Below are positions 9,257-15,620 of a DNA stretch of 15,620 bases, one piece after another. The notes below the pieces were generated by a model. That model had not been told where the DNA came from, ran no database searches, and worked only from the letters and a program-made list of their open reading frames with translations. How positions within the stretch are numbered: the stretch's first letter is position 1; each line of letters starts with the position of its first letter. Origin of the DNA: Pseudoneurospora amorphoporcata (Eukaryota > Ascomycota > Sordariomycetes > Sordariales > Sordariaceae); the NCBI GenBank assembly GCA_033297205.1, contig MU859446.1:1-15620 (forward strand), in the 5' to 3' direction. The translations under genes and the position numbers were made by a program.

Positions 9257-9352
9257 CGTTACAGAGGTTGCGCGTTACAGGTAAAAAGACCGACTCTCAG
9301 AGGGACTATGAGAGTTGGTTGGCTGGCGAAGCGAATCCACCTAACCGACGAG
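9257..9352 (-). repeat. Right terminal inverted repeat of the Fot1-like element
   Basis: This is the reverse complement of 6202-6308 apart from an 11-base length difference and a few substitutions. 9257-9306 is an exact inverted copy of 6259-6308. The outer edge abuts TA at 9353-9354. Confidence 0.85.
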
Positions 9353-9354
9353 TA

Positions 9355-9680
9355 ATGCCAAAGAGGCCACTTTACATTCTTACCTACAATACCGGCGCTC
9401 CCAAGACTGGAACGCACAAGCTGGTCTGAGTCCGTCCCTATGGAAGATAAGCAAGACGGAGACATCCTTCAAGATTGATGCCTGATGGATGGGACGATAC
9501 GGGCTGTGAGCTACTTATAGAGAGATGGGAGTACGCATCCACCTTGACAGTGGTGTGCCTTTCGTACCTTACTAGGTAATGCACCCGATTTTGCACTAGG
9601 ATGACCAACCCCAACCGAAAGGTGTTGAGCTATTGCATCGTGATCCCAGAGGTTCATTCTTAGGACTGTTTCCATGGCTG
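9355..9680 (+). pseudogene. Possible relic of a small Pezizomycotina protein gene
   Basis: An ATG right after the transposon's TA starts MPKRPLYILTYNTGAPKTG, which reads like the start of a family of small ascomycete proteins I half-remember (RPLY-LTYNTGAP then HWA-WVP). After 24 codons a TGA stops it (near 9428). The sense then seems to resume in another frame as VPMEDKQDGDILQ and CLMDGTIRAVSYL, with TGA and TAG stops. The similarity is from memory and weak, so it could be chance. If real, the gene was cut at its 5' flank by the transposon and decayed afterwards. Confidence 0.35.
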
Positions 9681-9687
9681 ATCGAAC

Positions 9688-9806
9688 ACATACGACCACA
9701 GATCGTAGAGAACTCGGGATCCCGTCCGCTCTCCCATAGATAAGCTACCAATCGCTTGACTAGTAGTTGGGTCGGTGACGACCAGCGAATCCCAGGTGTT
9801 GTATGT
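9688..9806 (+). rRNA. 5S ribosomal RNA gene (variant copy)
   Basis: The 119-nt sequence has the fungal 5S hallmarks: acatacgacc at the 5' end, tcgggatcccgtccgctc, tagtagttgggtcggtgacg and gcgaatccc, and a 3' end gttgtatgt that pairs with the 5' end. The internal Pol III control region is present. Eight T's at 9808-9815 supply a terminator. Differences from the other copy (15015-15133) cluster in the two strands of helix II and in the block that is gggcc in the other copy but tcgct here. The copy could therefore be a functional variant, as filamentous fungi often have mixed dispersed 5S genes, or an early pseudogene. Confidence 0.88.
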
Positions 9807-9807
9807 C

Positions 9808-9856
9808 TTTTTTTTGTAGTCTTTCCCCCACTTTTTTTTGGAGGGGGGGGGGGGGG
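9808..9856 (+). terminator. Pol III T-run terminator, second T-run and a 14-G run
   Basis: Eight T's (9808-9815) end the 5S transcript. A second T8 (9832-9839) and fourteen consecutive G's (9843-9856) follow. The G-run is unusual and is a likely site of polymerase slippage or assembly error. It lies about 30 bp from the end of the truncated carboxylesterase frame. Confidence 0.6.
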
Positions 9857-9884
9857 TTTTCGTCATTGGAAGTGTTGCTGGCAG

Positions 9885-11426
9885 TCATTTCTTTTTTTGT
9901 ACTTGTCTTTTGGCAGTTGTTCTGTTTGTGGTGTTGATGATACATTGGGTGTAGCACTTGCGAGTAGAAAGATCCAGGATAGCTCTGTGAAAGGGTGCCG
10001 GAGTCTCCTTTCGGGCGTAGTACATGATGTGGTGCCCAATCTAAAAGGAGAAAATTGGGTCAGCACGAGTCCCCGCGGTATGTATGAAGACATCTCGAAA
10101 TACGAGATCAATACTTCAGGGGTTCAAGAAACCAAAACGTACCGAATGTGCACCAGCACTAAGTCCCATAATAGTAACATTATCCGGATCACCCCCAAAA
10201 GCTTTCACGTTCTCCCTAACCCACTCCAACATCATAGCCTGATCCCTCAATCCCAGATTCAATAGCCCTTCCTTAGCCGTCAACGCTAACGGGAGGAACC
10301 CCAACGCACCTACACGATAGTTGAAGTTGATGCCTATCATAGGCGCATCGGCCCAAGCAATGAAGCTCGCCATATTGCGCTCAACGCCCATACCCCCGTT
10401 GAACGCACCTCCATAAATATAAACAACCACGGGCAGCAACGCGGGCCGCTTGCTACTGTCCCCCCTTTTCAGTCCATCGTCATCCACAAGACCATCCGGC
10501 CTATAGATATTGGCGTTCAAACAGTTCTCCCCAAACCCGTTTCCAACAGTTCCTCCTATAGGACAATTCTCGCCGAACTTGACAGCCTGGAACGTCTGAT
10601 CGGAGTCAGATAGTGCCTTGGGTGGCCGGAAGCGGTTTTCTCCTCCGGTGGTCTGAGCGAAGGGAACACCGCGCCAGGCCTCGATGGCCTTGGGGAAGCG
10701 GTATTCGATAGGCAAGTAGACGCCAATGTACCGACCTTGGCGTAAGGTAACTGCAGGAGTAGAGGTGGCTGTAGCGCCGGGCTTCTTTATATTGGCCATA
10801 GTGGTGGTTATGGTCAACAAGGTGGTAGAGAATAGGGATTGCGACGCGTCCTTGGCGTCTGCAATCTGAGATGTCGGAGGTGGGACCGAAGTATAAGAAT
10901 ATGCGGACGAACTAGAGAAGGAGGACGAAGCCGAAGGAGAAGATGCGGATGAAAGTAGACCTAGCTCGAGATCCGGGTCGACAGATGAAGTTATTGCCTT
11001 TGTACTACCACCACTACTACTGTCTGCCTTGTTGCCGTTACCGTCCTTGTCGCCGTAGTTGCCGTGTTGGGTGGTACTACTCAGGGCGCCCTTTTCCACG
11101 TCGTCCGAGGGAGCAAACGAGGGGCCGCCGCGGCCGGTGGCATTGTTATATCGGTAGTTGTATAGGCAGACACACAGGAAACCAATGATGAAAGCCCAGG
11201 CTGAAAACAACATCATCTTTTTGGATAGCCTCTTTATTAGCCGGGAGCGCCCGCGTCGCGTATACCGGGGCTTCTCAGACTCGGAGAGGAGGGGAAGATG
11301 CGGAGGCGGCGGGCTTCCTAGTAGTAACGTTGGAGTCGAGCTTCCACTGCTATCATCACTAGCTCGGCGGGCTGTGCATGATGCTAAGAGCGGGGTGCTA
11401 TCGGTACTAGGACTGCCCCATCCCAA
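9885..11426 (-). pseudogene. Membrane-anchored type-B carboxylesterase, C-terminally truncated
   Basis: Exon 1 (11426-10143) and exon 2 (10040-9885) give about 479 codons. The N-terminus is polar and Ser/Pro-rich. A basic stretch then leads into one membrane segment (MMLFSAWAFIIGFLCVCLY), suggesting a type II anchor. A long Ser/Thr-rich linker precedes the esterase domain, which starts near LRQGRYIGVYLP. Family motifs are WRGVPFAQ, GENCLNANIY (usually EDCL-LN), VVVYIYGGAFNGG, NFNYRVGALGF, NLGLRDQ and the nucleophile elbow GLSAGAHS. Exon 2 gives IGHHIMYYARKETPAPFHRAIL, then loses family character and stops after about 25 more residues near the 5S gene. The acid and His of the catalytic triad, and some 250 residues, are missing. 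The first codon of the frame is TTG, with an in-frame TAA just upstream and no upstream acceptor fitting, so the start also seems lost. It is unlikely to be an active enzyme. Confidence 0.75.
10041..10142 (-). other. Intron of the carboxylesterase gene (102 bp)
   Basis: On the minus strand the donor is gtacgt, the acceptor is ccttttag and a gctgac branch-like site lies between. Splicing places IGHH directly after the nucleophile elbow GLSAGAHS, the order expected in type-B carboxylesterases. Unspliced, the frame ends within eight codons. Confidence 0.8.
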
Positions 11427-12048
11427 GATCGACGTCGGCGGTTAGGGTTCCCTAATTTTCAACTGAACTGACACTGACAGGGGCGTCCGCAGTGGATGTT
11501 TCGTCTGGATCTAGGGCCTGATCGACGCGGGAGCCTGTGCCGAGACGTTGGACCCCGTCATATATAGGCAATCGCGACGGGCTTGGCATTGCGACTCTTT
11601 TCGCCAACAGAAAAGCTTCTCTTGACGTTTGATAGTCGTTTTCTTCGCCCGTTCTTGAGGTCCAACGCGCGCTATGCTTCTCGGCTATAGATTTCCCATA
11701 TTGCTGATGTTACTCAGCTGCTCGTTGGTGCCTGTGGTTAGGGTAGTAGAGGTGGGGCGACTAAAGTGACTGATGATGGGAATCAAAGATCGGGTTGAAC
11801 TCGACTGTCTTTGGCTTCAGGAAGTCTTTGAAGATACCGCGTGGCTGGAGAACCCCGGGAAAAAAAAATGTTTTCTAGTTGTTGAAGCGGATGGTCAAAT
11901 GTTCAAGTTGTAGCTAGGAACGAATGATTGATGCGCGTCGGGCGTTGAATGTTAAATGCACGGGCTGCTTAGGCAAGGTACGGTACCTCCCGTATAATCG
12001 AATGATGACGATGCATTGGACATAACCGAAACCGAGCAGAAGAAAGAA

Positions 12049-12076
12049 GGAAGGAAGGAAGGAAGGAAGGAAGGAA
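12049..12076 (+). repeat. (GGAA)7 microsatellite
   Basis: Seven perfect tandem GGAA units lie in a longer purine-rich stretch from about 12038 to 12090. This is ordinary slippage-prone DNA with no coding role seen. Confidence 0.95.
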
Positions 12077-12556
12077 AGAGAGAATGAAGGAGCGACGGCA
12101 ACTGTGACGATACCGCAACTGAGCGAAAGACTCGATCGAAAGGGAGAAAGGACGGCCGGGGAAGACCAGAATCGAACAAGCGAGAGACGTCACTTGGTGG
12201 CAGTTGGTGAGATTTTGGTGATTCAGCTGGGCGAAAAAACTGCCTGCACTGAGCAGCTAGGTACCTACCTTTTGTCATCCCACAGTCACTGCTTCAGTTT
12301 GTTCTTCGGTGCGTGCTGTGTTCTTTGCATCGTTCATAGGTTCCACTTTGATCCAAAACCTATCGTGTACCTAGAGAAGGAAAGAGCAGAAAAGAAACAA
12401 CAGGAGAAGGCGGATCTAATGCCAGCGCATGCTGCTACTCGTTCAGGCCATACCTGACGACGGGAGCTGACCAATAACAATATGCAAGCCTCAAACGTCA
12501 AGTCAATCTTTACTCCTACCATCCCATCAACATTCACAAAGTACATGATGCGGAAC

Positions 12557-12597
12557 GAATACAACGGACGGCTGCTACGCCTCCGCCCGTTGTATTC
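12557..12597. repeat. 11-bp perfect inverted repeat
   Basis: gaatacaacgg (12557-12567) and ccgttgtattc (12587-12597) flank a GC-rich 19-nt spacer. It may be a transcription-factor site pair or a foldback. No target duplication or partner repeat was found. Confidence 0.55.
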
Positions 12598-13218
12598 TTA
12601 ACATAACAGCAACAATTTAGAAACGGGCATTAAGAGACGACAATAAACATTCGTCAGACAGAGGTCGTTTTGCTCCGGCTCGGTAGTAGGGCATCGTTCG
12701 CCTCAAGTATCCTCTTCTCACCTACTCCGTCACTTTTCGCGGTCGGCGCGTACTACAAACTTATGAATGTAACAAGGCCGAGTCTCGAATCTCGAATAGG
12801 AAGGTATGCGAGACAGATCAAAGTCGACGCAATTTGCTTATGACACCTTGGCCCTAACTTCACTTCGACACCCTTCCCACTTGTCATAAGCGCACTGCCA
12901 AAATCGTCGTTAATTGTTCTTCCTCTCACTCTACTCTATCTAGCATCTAGCGTCGCTTTATATCATAACTACCTTGGCTAAGCTGAACTTCCTGTAAAGT
13001 TAAAATACCCCCGCCAAAACGCGCTCAAAATACTAAGCGGCGGGCTGGCCGGTAAGCCTGTACGACAAACAGTTGCCGCCGCGTACGAGAAAAACCTAAC
13101 GACCTAAAACCGAAAGACCCGTTGCCTCTTCCAATAACCCAATCGTCCAATCGGTTGGTAAGAACTCCGTTTAACCATGTTGTAAGTAATCGTAGGTAGT
13201 TCCTGGGCGTCTTAGTGT

Positions 13219-13236
13219 AAAAAAAAAAAAAAAAAA
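13219..13236 (+). repeat. A18 homopolymer
   Basis: Eighteen consecutive A's in the gene-free stretch. There is no adjacent coding or 5S sequence, so it does not act here as a visible Pol III terminator on the minus strand. Confidence 0.9.
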
Positions 13237-13606
13237 TCGGTAAAACCAAGCTGGCGTCCTCAAGAGATGGTGATGGTTGCCACGATGGTGCTCCGAAAGC
13301 TTTAAAATAAAGCAAGTTGAAAGGATAAGAAAGACAGTATGTATAAGACCATAAAACGTGAGTAGAAGAAAAAGAAAAGAAAGGTTGACGCAAACACTAC
13401 TATGCAGCCTTCTTTTGAAAATGCCCACACAAACCATGAACTCCAGGCCATAAAAAGAGAAAAGCATGCAAGACCGGAATAGTAACAAAGCCTGAGCCAC
13501 AACTCCGCGTCAACCTGAACATTTCAGGTCGTCGTCCACTCGCCTTGAAATGCCGAATCCATCATGCAACCCTACTTTCTCAGGATGTGAAACGAAGCCT
13601 CATTGT

Positions 13607-14086
13607 CTAAGAGCTCCCGACCATACTATCCCTCTTCTTCTTTCCATCACGAGTAGCGGCTTTGTGTACGTACTTGTCTACCCACTCGCGGCTCTACATC
13701 CTAGACCTATCAGCCGCCTCCTTTCGGGCTCTCTTCGCCACCTCCTCCCTTTCGTACCGCTCTCTCTCACGCTCCGCCGTATAGTCATTGTCGCGTTTAA
13801 CCACCTCCTTGCCCCGTTGCCTCTGCTTCTGTGCCTCCTCCGCGCTCACTGTACTACGCCTGCTAACCGTGCTACTGCCCGTGACGCCACTGCGGTTGCT
13901 ACCTGCGGACGCCCTCGAGGTGCCACGACCCGCATTGGCTGCCGACAGCGAATCGATCATGCTCAAGCGGCCGCGCGCCGGAAGAGTTGCCGCATTATAC
14001 GACTGTCGCTTGGTCGACGCGGCCGATCTGCCCAATGTGGAGTTCCGCTTATTCGCCGAAGAAGCTGTCGGTGACGCAAAGGAAAC
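13607..14086 (-). pseudogene. C-terminal relic of a charged, coiled-coil-like protein
   Basis: The frame is open from after a TGA at 14087-14089 down to a TAG at 13607-13609, broken once by TAG at 13694-13696. The first part is Ser/Thr/Arg-rich and disordered (KRQSYNAATLPARGRLS, then SRASAGSNRSG). The next is highly charged and probably helical (EEAQKQRQRGKEV, then TAERERERYEREEVAKRAR). After the TAG it continues SREWVDKYVHKAATRDG and a KKKRDS tail. Sense on both sides of the TAG, and helix register, suggest the stop replaced a sense codon; CAG to TAG would fit the same CpA-to-TpA pattern seen in the HET gene. The style is that of cytoskeleton-linked fungal proteins, but I do not recognise the family. 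The rest of the gene is absent upstream. Confidence 0.5.
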
Positions 14087-14252
14087 TCAGACTTATTTAT
14101 ATATTTGGTATAGCTAGGGTACAAATTGAACAGGAAAACGCACTAAGCCATTTCGAACAAGCTCTCCTAAAAACTAGCAAGATACTAATTTTCCCACGAT
14201 CGTTATGGTTAGTATGAACGGCACCCAAGATTAACGCGCCCGAATCGTTAGA

Positions 14253-14609
14253 TTGAGTAAGAATCAACAACTAAAACCACTTCTATCGACTTCTGGAACG
14301 CCTGCGGTTTCCGAAAACGGGTCAATATTTTCCAAAGATACACTTACTGCGGACGTACCGGTCCTCAAGTTCAGAGCGTCAGTCAGCGACATCGGCAGTT
14401 CAGGACCCAAGCAAAGTAACAATATGTATATTCCCAAGTTCCCGGGAATCCACTGCGACGATGAGGATGGTCCGGTAGTGCAGAAGCCTCAGGATATGTC
14501 TGTTCCCAGGTTCAAGTCAGCTAGCGACAATAGTCACGATCCAATCACCAGGAAAGATGATGTTTGGCTTGCCACGCCGTTGAGTTGGCTATGTCGGTTT
14601 GCCTGTTGA
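14253..14609 (+). other. Unidentified open frame with an imperfect 23-24 residue repeat
   Basis: This is open for 118 codons but has no ATG at its start (TTG). Three stretches share a pattern: VLKFRASVSD--SSGP, IPKFPGIHCDDEDGP and VPRFKSASDN--HDP, spaced 23-24 residues. Its last 25 codons lie antisense to the RNase H fragment. It could be part of a low-complexity protein carried with the retroelement or a chance frame. No family recognised. Confidence 0.3.
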
Positions 14610-14882
14610 ACATGCCCAATAAATATACTGTAATGGTCGGTGGACATGAAGACTGGCTTCCTGCCGCAAGCGTTGATCCAGTGTTCGCATTTCCTCAAGG
14701 ACCAAACGAAACCCAGGACTTCCATTTCTGTAGCCCAGTATCGCTTTTCGGCCAGATTTAACGTACGGGATAGGTAGATATGCGATAGGCTGAATGGCTG
14801 TTCTCGGCGCGTAGGTTTTCATCATTCCTTTATCGTCAAGAATCTTTTCCAGAGCTTCTTCCGCCATATGGTAAACCATCAC
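14534..14882 (-). pseudogene. RNase H-like fragment of a Ty3/gypsy-type retrotransposon
   Basis: On the minus strand, one frame reads YHMAEEALEKILDDKG, then TYAPRTAIQPIAYL. After a frameshift (about 14775) it continues LSRTLNLAEKRYWATE, then MEVLGFVWSLRKC and VFMSTDHYSIF. The order LSRTL, AEKRYW-TE-EVLG-VW-LRK and TDH is the signature of the RNase H domain that follows reverse transcriptase in fungal gypsy-type elements. It would degrade the RNA strand during reverse transcription. No reverse transcriptase, integrase or LTR is seen in the window, so this is an isolated, frameshifted fragment. The frame stops at 14534 soon after the TDH block. Confidence 0.75.
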
Positions 14883-14977
14883 GCCAATACCTCTCCTACT
14901 AACGTCAAAATCAATGCAGAGGATTTAGAAAGAAAGCAACAAAATCGTTTTGTCAAAGATGGGGAGAAGAGGCAAAG

Positions 14978-15002
14978 AAAAAAAAAAAAAAAAAAAAAAA
15001 AA
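14978..15002 (+). terminator. A25 run (T25 on the minus strand) after the second 5S gene
   Basis: Read on the minus strand, this is a 25-T run beginning 12 bases after the 5S gene at 15015-15133. It would stop Pol III. It is longer than needed and has probably grown by slippage. Confidence 0.7.
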
Positions 15003-15014
15003 GGCCAAAAGAAA

Positions 15015-15133
15015 ACATACAACACCAGGGATTCGCTGGTCGTCACCGACCCAACTACTAGTCTGGCCCTCACTAGCTTATCTATGGGAGAGCGGACGGG
15101 ATCCCGAGTTTTCCAGTGGGTATGGTCGTATAT
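15015..15133 (-). rRNA. 5S ribosomal RNA gene
   Basis: The minus strand gives 119 nt from atatacgacc (usual acatacgacc with one C to T change) to gttgtatgt. It contains tcgggatcccgtccgctc, gggccagactagtagttggg, cggtgacgaccagcg and aatccctgg. The ends pair. Helix II pairs fully (cactgg with ctagtg, one G-U). This copy is closer to the standard Sordariomycete 5S than the 9688 copy. It lies alone, as 5S genes do in most filamentous ascomycetes, between two minus-strand relics. Confidence 0.92.
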
Positions 15134-15455
15134 GCCTAGTTTCTCCTCCAAAGCGCCTTAAGTATTTGGATAATGAGCGCTGTAATGTGAGAGAACTCCT
15201 CGTTCCTTCTGGTATTTCATTATTAACCAGCCCTATATTTTTATATATACTCGCCCAGTATCCTTCGTCCCATTCTGTCGCTCGGGGTTGGACTTGTGCC
15301 GAATCGAACTCGGATATCAGTATAGGGTTGAGAGCTTCAATCCTAAGCTGCATTGTACGATCATAGCTCACGTACTGCATTTGCAAGTGTCCAGGCGTCG
15401 CTTCTTGGTCGCATTGGACGATTGCTCTGTCTTGGGCACTATATCAGCCGACGCG
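15134..15455 (-). other. Unidentified open frame abutting the 5S gene
   Basis: A minus-strand frame opens just after a TGA near 15450 and reads, among others, AIVQCDQEATPGHLQMQYVS, ALNPILISEFDSAQVQPR, ATEWDEGYWASIYKNIGL and SLTLQRSLSKYLRRFGGE. It then runs into the 5S gene. The first ATG is near 15372. The composition looks like protein coding rather than a random frame, but I know no family for it. It could be a retroelement gag or pol relic, as the RNase H fragment beyond the 5S gene is on the same strand. The 5S sequence would then interrupt it. Confidence 0.35.
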
Positions 15456-15495
15456 GTTTCGGCATCGGCCGTACTACCTCGTTTATAACAAAATT

Positions 15496-15620
15496 ATGAG
15501 CACTGCTCACCCCATTGACGGAGCTACTGTGACAAGGGCTGTATTCAGGGCTTGGAACAGTAGTTCAATTCAGCTAATAAACTACTTTGGTCTCGAAAGC
15601 CTTGTTGATCTTCTCAACCT
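15496..15620 (+). CDS. Possible start of a gene running off the right edge
   Basis: An ATG at 15496 opens 41 codons with no stop before the window ends. The reading begins MSTAHPIDGATVTRAVF and later has INYFGLESLVDLL, with a balanced, protein-like composition. No family recognised. The short length leaves chance as a real alternative. Confidence 0.3.
   Translation, partial: MSTAHPIDGATVTRAVFRAWNSSSIQLINYFGLESLVDLLN

Larger units (their letters stand above)
6202..9352 (+). mobile_element. Complete Fot1/pogo-type (Tc1/mariner superfamily) DNA transposon, 3151 bp
   Basis: The element carries an intact DD35D transposase (6419-9082) between inverted ends. The outermost 13 bp are a perfect inverted repeat (ctcgtcggttagg left, cctaaccgacgag right). 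TA directly flanks both sides (6200-6201 and 9353-9354), matching the TA target duplication of this superfamily. Inside, a 50-bp stretch is identical in inverted orientation (6259-6308 and 9257-9306). Fot1-class elements are usually about 1.8-2.8 kb, so this is large, mainly because the transposase has a long C-terminal extension. The element sits immediately after the decayed 2EXR gene. It shows no nonsense changes, so insertion is later than the decay of its neighbours or it has escaped RIP. Confidence 0.85.
11427..13606. other. Long intergenic region without a supported gene
   Basis: The open frames here are short, lack motifs and overlap on opposite strands. The part next to 11427 would be the esterase promoter. 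The region holds an A8-A9 run near 11861, a (GGAA)7 microsatellite at 12049-12076, an 11-bp hairpin at 12557-12597 and an A18 run at 13219-13236. A C-rich stretch near 12830-13020 has no clear function. I see no tRNA or rRNA gene. Confidence 0.55.

Noticed and set aside
11438..11453. ttaggg next to ccctaa
   Set aside because: It is a single unit in each direction, so not a telomere array; short enough for chance.
11775..11880. Short plus-strand frame with VELDCLWLQEVFED
   Set aside because: It is too short, crosses an A-run and has no family resemblance.
12104..12457. 117-codon plus-strand frame near the GGAA microsatellite
   Set aside because: Low complexity at one end, no motif, and equal-length frames on the other strand.
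15290..15325. Minus-strand gagttcgattcgg resembling a tRNA B box
   Set aside because: No A box at proper spacing and no acceptor-stem pairing could be found; it lies in an open frame.
1..15620. CRISPR array, bacterial operons or Shine-Dalgarno sites
   Set aside because: The window is eukaryotic (spliced genes, 5S genes); there are no regular spacer-repeat structures.

Overview
The window looks like an accessory, gene-poor block of a filamentous ascomycete (Pezizomycotina, probably Sordariomycetes). Four things point that way: short GT-AG introns of 55-102 bp; a HET-domain gene and a 2EXR-domain gene, both families typical of this group; dispersed single 5S rRNA genes on both strands; and C-to-T type nonsense changes that resemble repeat-induced point mutation (RIP). 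Taxon and family names come from recalled family motifs. No search was run.

Layout. 150-551 (+) is the acidic C-terminal end of a gene resembling RTC4-like proteins. 946-3922 (-) is a HET plus ankyrin-repeat gene, readable in one frame but broken by three stops, each at a CpA-to-TpA type site. 3923-5417 is AT-rich and holds a mutated 5S fragment and a hairpin. 5418-6199 (+) is a decayed 2EXR-domain gene. 6202-9352 is a complete 3.15 kb Fot1/pogo-type DNA transposon with TA-flanked inverted ends and an intact two-exon DD35D transposase of 863 aa. 9355-9680 is a possible gene relic. 9688-9806 (+) is a 5S rRNA gene. 9885-11426 (-) is a type-B carboxylesterase with a membrane anchor, cut off soon after its nucleophile serine. 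11427-13606 has no gene I can support. 13607-14086 (-) is the broken tail of a charged, probably coiled-coil protein. 14534-14882 (-) is an RNase H fragment of a Ty3/gypsy-type retroelement. 15015-15133 (-) is a second 5S gene. The rest holds unidentified open frames, one of which runs off the right edge.

Taken together, the region is a gene graveyard. Nearly every protein gene is truncated or carries nonsense changes, while the Fot1-like element and the 5S genes look fresh. The main points are: (1) three same-type stops in the HET gene, two of them TAG, one replacing the conserved Trp of the HET core; (2) the intact large transposase inside decayed neighbours; (3) two 5S genes that differ on both sides of the same helix.
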